64,000 bases of DNA from Caprimulgus europaeus (GCA_907165065.1 OU015538.1:21281165-21345164), one strand, 5' to 3'; counted from the first letter of the stretch, positions 46,340 to 58,395 are shown. The notes: generated by a model from the letters alone, not told the origin. Numbers and translations: made by a program.

Positions 46340-46783
46340 GGCAACAGAGCTGGGGAAGGGTCTGGAGCACAAGTGTGCTGAGTTCCTGGCTGAGGGAACT
46401 GGGGGTGTTGAGCCTGGAGAAAAGGAGGCTGAGGGGAGACCTTCTGGCTCTGTCCAAGTCCCTGCAAGGAGGGTGCAGAGAGGTGGGGGTGGGTCTGTTC
46501 CACCAAGGAGCAAGGGACAGGACAAGAGGAAATGGGCTCCAGTTGTGCCCAGGGCAGTTGGGATTGGATGTGAGGAAGAATTTATTTGCTGAAAGGGTTC
46601 TGAGGCATTGGAAGGGGTTGCCCAGGGCAGTGGTGGAGTCCCCATCCCTGGAGGGATTGAAGAGTCGTGTAGACACAGTGCTGAGGGACATGGGTTAGTG
46701 GGGACTGGTCAGTGTTGGGTTCATGGTTGGACTCGATGAGCTTCAAGGGCTTTTCCAGTCCAGGCCATGCTGGGATTCTGTGA
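46340..46783 (+). mobile_element. CR1 LINE 3' fragment (young group)
   Basis: About 444 bp beginning at GAGCTGGGGAAGGGTCTGG, encoding [41 protein letters not shown] and [10 protein letters not shown] in one continuous open frame that extends upstream into the neighbouring minisatellite. The 3' tail reads GCTGGGATTCTGTGA. It is very similar to the copy at 8890-9531 over their shared length. Confidence 0.94.
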
Positions 46784-47279
46784 AAGATTCAAAGAGTTAA
46801 ATCTGTCTGGCTTGGCCAGCCATGGTGCTGGGGAAGAGGAGATGAAAGGGGGGTCTGTAGGGTGTGGAGGGTACAAGCACCAGGCAGGGAGCAGGGGCCC
46901 TGTGGACACCTGAGGATGATGCCCAGGAAAGGGAAAACAGGCTGGGTAATGAGGAAGAAGCTTCGTGGTGTGGAGGAGCTCCCAGCCCAGGGAAACCTGC
47001 AAATCTCATCATCTGCTTTACACCTTGGGGTCCTGACCCCAGGAGCAGCACCCTCAGTTGAGGTCCCTCCTTCCCTGCCATCCCTCGGGTGGCTTTTGGG
47101 GACACTGGCGTACCTCTGCGACCATAAGCAGCCAACCCCATGTGTTCCTCCTTCCTTGGCACCGGGCTGGCACTGGGCAGGAGCCCATCTCACAGACTCA
47201 GCTCTGCAGGATGGGTCCCACCATAAATACCACACGTACAAACACCATCCCCATCCTCCTGTCCCCTGTGCCCGAGCTG

Positions 47280-47600
47280 GAGCATCGTTTTCAGGGCAGC
47301 TTCTCCCTGGCCGAGCCCCGGGCCAGCACGGCGCACGGCAGCTCTGCTCCCCAGCGCGGTTTAGATTGAATCAGGCTGTTCACCGCGGCTCCGTCTGCCC
47401 GAGCCATCAAAGCTCCTCGGGCAGCCTGGCCGCGCCCCTTTAATGGGCTGCTCCGAGACACATCCGTACTCATTACCTCATTAGTTACAGGCGGAGATTC
47501 GGTGCCAGCGCCGCCGGCTGCCCGCGTCCCCCTCCGGGGCTGGCTGAGCTGCCCGGGGGAGCGCAGTCCCACCGACACAAGAACCCCCAAAGCCCTGGAT
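47280..47600. promoter_or_regulatory. CpG-rich element with TCATTAGTTA core
   Basis: About 320 bp with high GC and frequent CpG (for example AGCACGGCGCACGG near 47325 and CCAGCGCCGCCGG near 47505). An AT-rich core at about 47463-47490 reads CATTACCTCATTAGTTAC. It is the most CpG-island-like part of the window. It could be an orphan CpG island, an enhancer or a promoter of an unannotated transcript. Nothing downstream can be recognised as a first exon. Confidence 0.35.
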
Positions 47601-48929
47601 CCCAGAGCCATTAGCCATTATCCTGCTTGGACATTCAAAATGAAAGGATTTAAATCCTGAATGAGAAAATCTCACTTTTTTTTTTCTAGTCACCCAATTT
47701 GCTCTGTTTTTCCCCGTGTCGGGCTGGTGCTGTGGTCAGAGCTGGCTGCGCTTCTGCACCTTCGAGGCACAGAGAAAAAGCAATGTCTGGCGAGGAGGAG
47801 GAGGGAGGAAGAGCGGCTCTGACCTCCTGGGATGCCCATTAATTTCCAGATTTTCCAAACCTTTCCTGGTTTGGGCACGGGGGCCCCTCATTCAGCCACG
47901 GGTCACGGGAGGGCACGGGTTTGGTGATGGGTGTTTCATCACTCAGGATGGAGTCTCTGCAGCCCCAGCTGGGCTGGGAAGGGCCAGACCAGGCTGGGCA
48001 GGGAGGGCTGGGGGCTTCTCCTTCCCCATTATCCAAAATCCAGCCTTATCCTTCTGCTGGTCCCTGGGGTTTAACTATCTTTGCAGCAATCCTGACAGAG
48101 ATGTGATACTTTGGAGAGCCCAGACAAGTGGGGCTGTGGGACCAGCCTGCAGGAGATCTCTGAGACAACCAAGGTAACAAGATATTCTGAAGAACCGGAT
48201 CATTTTATGACCATTAATAACATTTGCAGCTACTGAACATTATCCAGTTTTACAGGAACAGCAAGACCTGATGCTGCAGAGCTGAGGTTGGCTGGAGCAG
48301 TTGAGGGGGAACCTCTTGCTCCTCGTGTTGTAACAGGGGATATTTGACAAGGGACAGCCTGGCTGACCTCCTCCTAGGACATGGGAGTCACCAGGGACAC
48401 GACACACACTCCATGAACCCAAGGATGCTGCCAGGAACTCGGCCTGTGCTCTGAGGAAGGCTGCTGAGCCTCCAGGTCTTCTCTTTAGGTGTTAATGGGG
48501 AGGGTTGTAATGGTGTTTTGTGGTCGAGTTCCCTTGCTGCCAGCGGAATTAAAGATACGATCCTTGGCTGGTCCTGTCCAACCCTCCTGTCAGTCCATAT
48601 ACACATATATATCTATGTCTACACACTCACACACTGTCCCTCACCCCAGGATCCCAGTGACCTGGAGTAGCACACTGCAAACACCCTAGATCCTGTGTAA
48701 ACAGAGGTTATATGTATTTTCCTCGTTTATTCCTGGCTGACAGAAGAGCGGCCTCCTTCACAAGGAAAAATAAACGGACAGGATGGCAGTGCCGAGCTCA
48801 GCAAGTGTTTCCTAGCAGATTTTAACCACGTTCAGTGAGGTGGTTGTAAACAGAGTGACAGCACACCTCCCAGCCTTTGAAACTCCTCGCAGCCAGTTTC
48901 CTGTCTCAAATTCACACCATGGCTTTTCC

Positions 48930-49240
48930 ACCGGGGCTTTAAATTAATGCCCGGCCGGGGTGCATCATTACCAGCTCCCTAATGGGCCAAAACATCCTGA
49001 AGGGCTGAAGTTTCCTTTTTGATTTGTGGCTCCGAGTCAGAGTTGTAATTACCAAATTGATTTTAAATGCAGGCTCCGCTGACAGACTATTGGCAAACGG
49101 CATCTCCGAGTCTTCAGCCATTCATAAAGAAGAGGAGAGGAAGCCCCTGACGAATGTACCTGGATCTGCAGCTGCTGTTTGTTTAATGCAATTTATGGGT
49201 GATGGTATTAGGTTTTATCAGGGAGCTGCAGCTTTGGAGA
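48930..49240. promoter_or_regulatory. Candidate conserved non-coding element
   Basis: Unique sequence of balanced composition with GTAATTACC near 49044, TTTTAAATGCAGG and GGCATCTCCGAG blocks, and ATTCATAAAG near 49120. Its texture (low repeat content, mixed AT-rich motifs) is like that of conserved vertebrate elements. Conservation is not tested. Confidence 0.25.
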
Positions 49241-49330
49241 CTGCTTTGGCAGGAGAGGTTGGGCTGAAAAGTTGGGTCATGGCTGTGAGATGCTGGAATT
49301 GCTTTTGCACATGATGACCCCTCTCCTCGG

Positions 49331-49410
49331 CTCAGCTTGGCTTGACTTGGCTTGACTTGGCTGGGCTTGGCTGGGCTTGGCTGGGCTTGGCTGGGCTTGG
49401 CTGGGCTTGG
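49331..49410. repeat. 10-bp tandem repeat, 8 units in phase
   Basis: Eight 10-bp units starting at 49331: CTCAGCTTGG, two CTTGACTTGG-type units, then CTGGGCTTGG repeated. Units at the 3' side are identical and those at the 5' side are diverged. Confidence 0.95.
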
Positions 49411-50847
49411 TTCTCTTCCTTGCCCACTCTGCTCCACAGCTTGCCCATCACTAATGGCTCAGTGCACCAAGAGGAGGGTCTCAGGCTGTCCCACCACAAG
49501 CAGGTAAATGAACAACTTCCAGAACACCAAATAAACACAGAGACAGCCCATGCTCCGGGTGCTGATCGATGCTGGCTGGTGGCCTAAACATCAGTCATCG
49601 TCACTCCCACCGTGTGCAGACCCTGGGACCAGCTGAGGGATCCCACCCCTGTACCCACAGCTTCCTGTTGAGGGGTTAACCCACACTCCCACCAGCACCC
49701 CGTCTGCAGCAGGGTGGGACACAGCAGTGCTGGTCCTTCCAGTCACACTTCTGCTGGCCACTTGACTGGTTCTCCTGGGGGCAGGTGACCTGCTTCCCCC
49801 TGGGTTTTCAGGACCCAGAACAATGGGGCTCTGAGTTTGCAAGGTGGTTTCTTGGGGTGATCTCACTCTGGTGAGGGTTTGCTGCTGTAGTGTCCTCTTC
49901 TGTGTGGTCTAAAAGAAAGATTATAAACCACAGAGAGGAGGAACCAGAGCCTTCAAGATTTGGAAGGAGACCCATGGATCTAGGACAGGAGGGGAAGGGC
50001 CAGCACATCCAGTGGGGAGAGACCCAGCTGCCCTGCCTGAGGAGGTAGAAGAAGCCCTTGAAGCATCACTGGCATCTTCTGTGCTGTACAAGAGAGGTGT
50101 TGGGCAGAGAGCAGGAGCTGTGAGGATACACGGGAGGACCAGAGGACACAGTCCCAAACTCATGTCAGGAGTGCCAGAGCTTTCCAGTCAATGCTGTGTA
50201 AAGCACCACTGGCATGACCCTCCCCTCCTTTCCAGTATGGAAATGATGGTTTCCTGCCTTTCCACTCCTGCTACCAAGCTCTGCAGAGCCCACGACTTCC
50301 CCAGCCTTAGGACCAGCTCTTCAGCATTGGTGTCGTTCAGATGCTGAGCACGTGTCGAGGCAGGGCTGAGCCAGCAGCCTTGGCTCCCTCTGTTTAGCAC
50401 CACCATCCAAGGAGATGGCATTTCCTGGGATCCACACACCTCCCTGCAGCTGCTTCATTTTTCATTTCAGAGAACCTCGTTTCGGTTGCCCACCTGCAGA
50501 AGGGTTGACAGAGTTTATCTCGCCTTCAGCCAGCTCTGGGAGCTGCTGATTAAAGCAGAAAATATGAAGGGTCTTAAAAATGAAGGTGCACCACAGCTGC
50601 CAGCTGCTCCCTTCCCTCTCTGGAGCTGGGAGGATGGATGGCTCTGACGGCGTCCCGCCGGCCGGAGATATTGGGTGTCTCTCAGGGTCAGTCATGGGGC
50701 AGAGCTCAACAACTCGAGCCTGGAGGGGGGTGATAATAAGCAGGGAATGAGTTGCCCCAAGAACTGAGGAACCCCAGTGGGTAGGAGCAAAGGGTTAGCA
50801 GGACAGACAGCTCTTTGGGAGCAGAGGCTGAGGAGGAGTGTGTCTGG

Positions 50848-50945
50848 GGAGGAGGATGTCAGCTCCATGGCTGGGAGGAGGATGTCAGCTCCATGGCTGG
50901 GAGGAGGATGCCAGCTCCATGGCTGGGAGGAGGATGTCAGCTCTG
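50848..50945. repeat. 26-bp tandem repeat, about 4 units
   Basis: The block GATGTCAGCTCCATGGCTGG recurs at 50855, 50881, 50907 (as GATGCCAG) and 50933 (diverging after CAGCTC). The exact period is 26 bp. Confidence 0.95.
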
Positions 50946-53047
50946 TGCAATCCTTCCCTGGCCAGGGTGATCTCAGAGAGTGGGAATGGGAATCTGCAAA
51001 CAGCCCTGGGAGGAAGAGGCTGGAGAGAGGGGTGACTGCCAGGGCAAGATGAGGTGGCACCCAAGTGACATCTGAGAAGTTTGGGTCCTGTTCTGATTTT
51101 GTCATGCCCTGGGACATCCCCACCGGTGTCCCCAGGAGGACGGGCAGAGGTGTTCGCAGACAAGTGGGTGTCCCCGGGGTCAGAGAGGCTCAGAGAAAGG
51201 TGTGGGAGAGGCTGGCTGATAGGAGAGCAAATAGTTTGGCTGCCTCCATGGAAAAGTACCTGGTCTGGTTTGTTTCTCAGATTCGTGATGAAGGATCAGG
51301 ATTTAGGAGAAAGGGAGGAAGAGCTGCAGTTAATCCACTGATTAACCTGAGGAGAGATAGGCAGAGGCTAAATCAAAGCAAAAGGGCAAGAGAGAACAGT
51401 CAGTCCCACCAACCCAAGCACCAGCAGAGCACAGGGATGGCTCAGCTCCGGTGAGGGTTTAAATGCAGAGAAGAAGACTGTGGGGTGGTCAAAGGGTGAT
51501 CAAGGTTAGGAACCCCATGGAAAGCCAGAGGAGTGGGGAGCAAGGCAAGAGAACAGGGACAGAAAGGGGAGCAGGGGACGAGCTCCTCGGGGGAAATGCC
51601 AGGGACATGCTGGGGTTTCACCTGCTGTGGTGGGGTGGCTGGCTGAGAAGTTGTGGCTGAGGACCCTGAGAAGGGGCTGCTCAGCCTTCCCATGAAGATG
51701 CTGGCCTGGGTGGCAATGACGTCTGCAGGACTTGCAGTCTCGGGTGGGGAAAACCCCAAACTCTGCAAATAAATGCAGCTGATTCGGGGGGTGTTGGGAA
51801 TCAGACCTGAACTTTGGGGTCTGGGCTCGATGCACGGAGGGATGAGTGGCTGCAGGAGATAAGGGCATGTCCTGTTCCATGGGACCTGGTGCAGCCTGGG
51901 CTGTGTGAAGTGTGATTTGGGATCGGCATTGCTCCTCAGTTGTCCCGGCATGGCCACCAGCTTGCTGAGCGTCCTGGGTGCACCCTGCCAAAATCCACCT
52001 GCTCCATAGCTGTGTGGGACAGGTCTGCTGCTGTCCCCCAAGGCCATCAGTGGTGGCAATGTCCAGAGCCAGCTCAGGTGTTGAGTGTCATGTCCCGTGT
52101 CTGGACAGAGCAAAAAGAACATGCAAAGAAACCCCCTCGAAGTCAACTCATCCCCTCTGTGGCCAAAGCTCTCCTCCTCCCATGGTGTTGTTGGTTTAAT
52201 CATTAGCACATTGCTGTCCAGAACATGGGGACGTGTGCGAGACATGCTGCCACGCGCTGCCATCAGCATGCACGGTGTCACCAGGTGTCACCAGGGCTGC
52301 GTGGGGCTGTAGGTGCTCACAGGGTTCACACGTGGCCTTTGCGTGTCCCTCCGCGCCCCACGCGTGTGTGTGTGCTGGTGTGTGTCACTCGTGTGTGCGT
52401 GCACACACGTGTTTCTGCTTTGGAGCCTATCATTACAGATGTATTTACCCCTGTGCACTTCAGGAATAGGCTATTTATACTCCAGGAGAGTGTGTCATGC
52501 TTTGCATTAGCCCAGCTGAATTACAACTTCAAAGTTCTCAAGTTCGGTGGGGGCTCCCCGCCTCGCCCCGGCGCAGGGGCAGCACCAGGTCTGAAAGGGT
52601 TCCTATTGATTCTGTCCTGTATGAGGCTGAGGAACCTCTTTCCATCTGGAAACATGTGGGATTTTTTTTTTTTGCATTTGAGATATTTAACCTGACTTTA
52701 ATTTGAGTCGAAACGTCTGATATTTCTGATAGTAATACCATGCCGGGGACGTGGGGCGGGGGGACCGAAGGCACCCCCCTTCCCTCCGCAGAGGCACGCC
52801 AGCCGGTCCCTGTTAAGCCATTCCTGGCATGTGAGTGCTCGGCAGCCGGTAATGGAGAGTCTAATCAGATCTGGGGAGCTCCAAAATCACTGCAGCAGTG
52901 GCAGAGAAAGTGGGTGTCCAGGAGAAACCCAATAGTTCTCAATTCATTTGCCTCTTGGCCACCATCCATCCCAGGGCTGAGCCCCCCAGCAGCGCTGCCC
53001 TCGCCCCACATGTGCCACTGGAGAGGGCGGTAGGCTTTTCTGGGTGA
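50946..53047. other. Unique non-coding DNA
   Basis: No known repeat or gene is recognised. Positions 51442-52281 on the minus strand hold the longest open frame outside repeats in this window (279 codons). It is Pro/Ser-rich, shows no domain that I know, and a 161-codon frame overlaps it on the same strand, so I do not call it. A TG-rich stretch lies at about 52360-52412. Confidence 0.45.
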
Positions 53048-53263
53048 GCTGAGGAAGAATTTCTTTGCTGAAAGGGCTCTGAGGCATTGGAAGGGGTTGC
53101 CCAGGGCAGTGGTGGAGTCCCCATCCCTGGAGGGGTTGAAGAGTCGTGTAGACACAGTGCTGAGGGACAGGGGTCAGTGGGGACTGGTCATTGTTGGGTT
53201 CATGGTTGGACTCGATGAGCTTAAAGGGCTTTTCCAACCTGAGCAACTCTGGGGTTCTGTGAC
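53048..53263 (+). mobile_element. CR1 LINE 3' fragment (young group)
   Basis: About 216 bp starting at GAGGAAGAATTTCTTTGCTG (the RKNFFAE block) and running to GGGGTTCTGTGA. The sequence matches the young group apart from scattered changes (for example TCATTGTTGGG for TCAGTGTTGGG and TTAAAGGG for TTCAAGGG). Confidence 0.93.
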
Positions 53264-53659
53264 TGCCACTGGAAGAGGCTGACAGAGGCTGACAAGTCCT
53301 CCCTTTACCCCTTTTTTTTTGGTTTTTGAAATGCCACTGAAGTGCTTCTGCAATCCATTATTTAAACCAGGAGAAAACGAGGCATTTGCCATTTATATCT
53401 CATTGGGTTCATTAAGAGGCGACTGCGTTGGTGCTGTGCACATGGTTTATCTCACCGGGCTTTTAAAGGCACTGGGCAGAGCAGGACCCAGGTGTGAGAT
53501 GCTGGGGAAAGCTGCACCAGGAGAACTTTCTTAATCAAACACCAGGGCAGAAAGAGGAGAGAGCTGCAAAGCCGGGGTGCTGCCGCCAGCCCTGCAACGG
53601 GGACCGCTGAGGTCCAGCAGCTGCCTGGGGTTGGGTTTCAGCCTCGCAAGGGTTAAACA

Positions 53660-53850
53660 ACAGTAGTCGGGGAAAATAATTGCAAAAATCTAAAATTAAA
53701 TCTCCCCTCCACCCTGGCCCCTTCTTTAAACTTCAATAATGTCTTTTAAGAAAATGTTACTTAAAGGAACATTATATTATTGCAAATCAGATTTCCTGGC
53801 TCTGGTGCAGACATTGTGAACAGCTCAATAATTTCAGAGCAGATCCTGAG
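53660..53850. promoter_or_regulatory. AT-rich segment, candidate conserved element
   Basis: Unique AT-rich sequence with AATAATTGCAAAAATC near 53675 and ATTATATTATTGC near 53771. No repeat family is recognised. It is flagged on composition and motif texture. Confidence 0.25.
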
Positions 53851-54169
53851 ATAAGGCCCAACCTTTAACCCCCTGCTCTGCAGCAGGGTTTGGATGTCAC
53901 AGGTATTAAGGAAATCTCCCTCCTTCCACACACAGACCCCGACTGACTGGGGATGGGGAGAGAGGCTTGGCCATCCCGGAGCACAGGATAGGGGTGGAGA
54001 GGGGCCAGAACTGACACAGCGAACTGGGGGAGATGGAGGAGGTGGGGGCAGCAGGTCTGGACCAGACACTCCAACCAAAGCCTGTGATGGAGCTGCAGTG
54101 GTGGGGAAGAGCCTTCAGCCTCCAAAGCAGGAGTTTGTGGAGCTGCTTCTTGGCTCAAGCATTAAAAAC

Positions 54170-54290
54170 TAGCTGGGTTGCTCTAATCTGTATTAGATTT
54201 AAACTGTGCAATAAATGTTTCGGTTTATTGATGCCAGACTGCAGCCAATTACAGCTGAAGTCACCAATGGATTAGTGCACCATGAGAGAC
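54170..54290. promoter_or_regulatory. AT-rich segment, candidate conserved element
   Basis: Holds CTAATCTG, TATTAGATTTAAAC, CCAATTACAGC and GGATTAGTG in about 110 bp. Several are homeodomain-type cores of the TAATC or GGATTA (OTX/PITX) kind. The role is inferred. Confidence 0.25.
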
Positions 54291-55262
54291 CAAATGGCTT
54301 GGGAAGGGAGCCTGGGGGTGGTGGGGAGCCGGTCAGAGCACACACCGGGTCACCAAGCCTTGGCTAAATGGAAATCTGACTGGCGATGATGTTTCAGTCC
54401 CATCTCACACACTGCAAAGCCCTCAAGCCCTTCTGCTGAGCGTGTCTGCTCCAGAGGTGCTGGGCTTGTGGAACGTGGGGCTCACAGGGCTATGGCCATC
54501 CCAGGAGAAGGGTGGCCAACCAAGTCCCTCTCCCTTGGCTGCACCCTGAGGGTGCCAGCGGGATAGGAATGGGGTGGGAAAGGGATGCTGGAGGCATCTG
54601 CCTGGGCTTTGCCTCTCCATCAGCCGACTACTTCATCCCTTGTGTAGCAGCCCTCAGCAATTTGGCTTTGCAAGCAGGAAATGCAGAGCACCAGGGTTTC
54701 TGCCTCTGTCCTGTCTCTTCTCTCCCTTTTTGGGCTGTGCTCTGTTCTATCCCACCCCTCCTTTGCCCTTGTTCTTGGCTGCTGTCCCCTCCGCCCTGGT
54801 GGCACTGTCCCTTGGTGGCACCGTCCCTTGGCAGCACTGTGGGACCCCGGGCTCCTCTGGCCGGCAGATGTTCCTGGCAGGTCGGAGGTCTGGGGCTGCT
54901 TTGCTGATGAGTCAGGACCACCCATCAGGGCTGAGTCCTCGCTGCTTCCAGGCGGGACGGGCAGCCGCTCTGCCAGGTGCTGCCGCTGCGCTTGCCAAGG
55001 ACATCCCGCGCTGGCCGGGGGCCTGGAGAGCCACCGCAGGGCTGTGGCCACCCCAAACCTCAGCTACTTCCACACTCGATGTCTTGCTGGTGCAAAACCA
55101 AACCCAAATCCTGTCTCTCTGCAGAACAGAGATGCAACAGAAGATGCCAGGCCCTGTTGCTGGAGGCAGATGCAGAGCCTCACTCCCTGGAGCAACGGGG
55201 TTCCTCCTGGGTGGTGTCCTGGTGGGATGCTCAGAGGTCCACAGTCCAGAGCCCAAAGCAGG

Positions 55263-55838
55263 TGTATTGGGTCTGGCTGGGATGGAGTTAATTTTCCCCA
55301 CAGCAGCCCTCAGAGCGCTGGGGTTTGTGTCAGTAGCTGGAAAGGTGTTGGTAACACAGCAGTGTTCTGGTTCCTGCTGAGCAGTGCTCCACAGCATCAA
55401 GGCTGTGCTCTCCAACACTGCTCCCCAGTAGGGTGGGGAAGGTCTTGGGAGGGGACATAGCCAGGACAGCTGACCCAAGCTGACCACAGGGATGTTCCAG
55501 ACCACATGACATCTGCTCAGAAATAAAAGCCAGGAGAACAGAGAGGCAGGGAGGGCATTTGTTACTTGTGTTTGTCTCTGGGGTAACCGCTATGTGCATC
55601 CCAAAGCTCTGCTTCCCAGGAAAGGGCCAAACATCACCTGCTGGTGGGAAGCAGAGAACAAGTATTTTGTTGTTTGCTTTTGTTCTTTGCTTTGTTTCTA
55701 CTAAACTGCCTTTGTCTTGACCCATGAGTTTGGGGTTTTTGTTCCATCTTATTTTCTCCCCTGCCCACCCTGCTGAGGATGGGGGTGATGGAGCAGCTTG
55801 GTGGGCACCTGGAGTTTAGCCAAGGTCAACCCACCACA
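55263..55838. mobile_element. Solo LTR of an endogenous retrovirus, with target-site duplication
   Basis: A 576-bp unit that begins TGTATTGGGTCTGG and ends CCAACCCACCACA-like (TCAACCCACCACA), so the ends are TG and CA in imperfect inverted repeat. It is flanked by the 5-bp direct repeat GCAGG (55258-55262 and 55839-55843). A polyadenylation signal AATAAA lies at 55522-55527 and a T-rich stretch at about 55655-55690. No primer-binding site or gag sequence follows the 3' end, so this is a solo LTR left by recombination. The 5' sequence (GGGTCTGGCTGGGATGGAG) is like LTRs I know from avian ERV families. A 5-bp duplication fits ERVL-like elements, but the family needs a database match. The element's orientation is inferred as plus from TG...AATAAA...CA. 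Confidence 0.88.
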
Positions 55839-58395
55839 GCAGGGAGCAGCCCCACATGCAAACCCTCACCCTTTCCAGCTCCATAAAAACCTGGGCTGGT
55901 CTGGGGTTGCTGAACAGCAGCAAGTCATACACATAAGCCCAGAATATCCAGTCCATGGGACAAACTCCTCTCTGGCTGGGACCAGTGCCAGGCTCATCGC
56001 ATCCCAGTGGAGTTTTCCAGCTCCCCGTGGTGCTGCAGTGGACCTCGAATGCCCGTAGACGCTGCTGAGCCTGGCACGACATCGGCTTGAGTAGGAAGTT
56101 GGTGTGGAAGCCAGAAGGATGCATAAAAAAAAGTGCATTTCCAGGGCCCCTGCCATGGGAGGATTAGGGTAAAACCCACGGATTTCTCAATATTTTCCTG
56201 ACCCAAAGTGCTGAGTTTGTTCTGCCGTGATTTATGGGATCCTGTTACTCGCTCTTTGTGAATAGCGAGACAGTCACTGGGGATTTTTTACAACATTCAC
56301 AAGTCCCAGAACTCTGTCAGAGTTTTTTGCATGAGTAATAATTTGCCTGAAGTTTGGAGGAGAAGGCAAAGTTACTGGCTACCCCGTGTTCATCACCCCG
56401 GCCACCGGGAAGGCTCCCGGCATCCAGGCAGGGAGGCGGCCGGAGGGCCCGTGCCTTGGCCAGCCCGGCACGAGGAGCCAGGGCAAGCCAAAGCCAACAC
56501 TTTGCTGAGCGTTTCTCCTCCCAGCCATTCGGTGTGTGGGACTAAGGGGGCCACTGGAAGGAAACCAAGCTGAGGTAACAAACATTTCCCATCTCCTGAT
56601 GGGCACTCGCTCACCATTAACAGCGCTCACCTGCCACGGATGCCCAGCTCCAGCCAGCACCAGAGCTGACCCACGGCTTATTTTCCACCACCTTAAGCTC
56701 CATATAAACACCAAACAGACCTACATTAAAATAACATTAAGAAACAATCCAAACCATCAGGGGGAAGGAAATTCCTCTCTTTTTTTTTTTTCCCTTTTTT
56801 AATTCAGATGGAGCTTTTTTGGGTCTGGCAAACAAACAGCTGAGCTCAGTTCCCAACGAGGTGCTCTTGGCCTCTCGAGCAGTGAGGAATGACCTAGCTG
56901 ATTTCTCCTAGCTCATTTCCCCCAGCCCCTGACAGAAAAGCTCTTGCGAAATTAGAAGCAGGGGTTGGAGCTGACGTGCTGGATTTCTCTTTGCTGCCAC
57001 TGCTGCCCACCTGGCAATGACCAGCTTGAGCCCCTCCTTGTCCCCCACCCCCAGGGAACCCCACCAAACCCCTGCCAGCACCCCAGGGCTGAGTTCCCCA
57101 GTCCCCACCAGACAGGATCAATGGGACTTTGGGGCTGAGTGGGACCAGTCTGAGCATTGCAGCCCTCCCAGGAGGGTCCATCAGCTGCAGGGAGCAGCAG
57201 CAAGCCAGGCTCCTCGTGCAGAGAGATTCATATCAAATACTCACTTGCTGGTTTTAAAGACACTATTATGATTTTTTTTTTTCTTTCTCCAGGAAAAAAA
57301 CACTTAGTGTTGTCCTCATTAAATCTTACCTGGGGTAAAAATAGCATCCTCCAGAGAAGCTCCTGTCTGCGTGGTGTGTTCTCGCTCCCTTTCTGCTCCA
57401 GGTTGCTAAACTCAGTTGCTTTTAAATATCTGTCACAGAAGTGACTGCTGTGTGGTGATGGCCACATTGACCCCCACGGAAAGCAACTGTGGAGGGCAGG
57501 TGCTGGGCAAAGGAGGATGCTTTGGCGGGCGCTGACTCACAGCCGGCGCGGGCTGGAGATGCTGCCCACAGCAGACAGCCCCACCAGCCAGCTGTGCCAG
57601 GGAACTTGGTCCATACATTGCAAATTCCTGTTGGGAAAACGGGCCAAAGCAAGGCTACAGAATAAATAATGGCTCTGGCCTGCACGGCAGCAGAAGAGGC
57701 AGCAAACCGAAGTGAAAGCAGGGAGCAAAGCTGTTGTGTCTGACAGGAATCCTGACCCCTGATCTCAGCTCCCCTCTTTTCTGTTTTTCTGACTTCAGCA
57801 CTATTGTGGGCAGATGCCTTTGAATATGATTTATTTGTTTGTCTTGGCATCCCAACAAGGAGTCCTGAGTCCAGAAAAGACGATCAAGAGCCCATTTCCG
57901 AGGTCTCCCTGCCTGTCAGCCCTGGGTGCTCTCGCAGAGGCTTTGCCACGCCAGGCAGCAGGGGAACCAGCCCATCCTCCTACAACAAAGCACTTTGCTG
58001 GCCCGTGGCCCGAGGGGTTGGACTCTTACTCCAACTGTCAGGGAAACGGGTTTGGATTCAGGAGAGGATGTCTCCTCTGTCCAAACCCATCCATACATGC
58101 ATCACAACGTGGGCATCGAGGGGCTGCGAGCTGAATTCCCCTCTCAGGACCCCCACTCATGCTGTCCATACATGTGGGGGCAATGTCCCCTCTCTCCAGG
58201 GAGCCAGGCTGGAATGAAAACCCCACCAAGAACAAGCAGGGCTGCAGGGTTTGGTCCAACGCTGCTATCAGAGACGGCTCCAACAGCTTTTTGGTGCAGT
58301 TCCAAAAGTCTTTGTTTTTCCCAGCTTTTTGCTGTTGGATTGCAGAGGATGATTTAAAGCCAGAGCCAACTATCTACCAGAATGAAAGAGTTTCA
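55839..58395. other. Unique non-coding DNA
   Basis: No gene or young repeat is recognised. A CpG-richer patch lies at about 56395-56480 and T- and A-rich runs near 56780-56800 and 57270-57300. Confidence 0.5.

Larger units (their letters stand above)
46784..50847. other. Unique DNA, no gene recognised
   Basis: Contains a CpG-rich element (47280-47600), an AT-rich candidate element (48930-49240), a small AC/AT-rich patch near 48597-48640 and a 10-bp tandem repeat (49331-49410). Open frames are short or overlap on both strands and show no domain. Confidence 0.5.
53264..55262. other. Unique non-coding DNA
   Basis: AT-rich segments at about 53660-53850 and 54175-54290 lie in otherwise GC-rich sequence. 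Overlapping frames of 260-268 codons at 54574-55460 run on the plus strand in two frames, with others opposite, and extend into the LTR. That pattern argues against real coding. Confidence 0.5.

Noticed and set aside
45974-46645. Frames reading as PIPCV, SPVSP or GMGTQ repeats
   Set aside because: They come from the 15-bp minisatellite and run into CR1 sequence.
54574-55460. Overlapping 259-268-codon plus-strand frames
   Set aside because: Two frames are open together with others opposite, and they read into the solo LTR. The translation shows no known domain.
55839-55870. Proviral internal region after the LTR
   Set aside because: The sequence after the LTR is the target duplication and unique flank. 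There is no primer-binding site or gag-like sequence.
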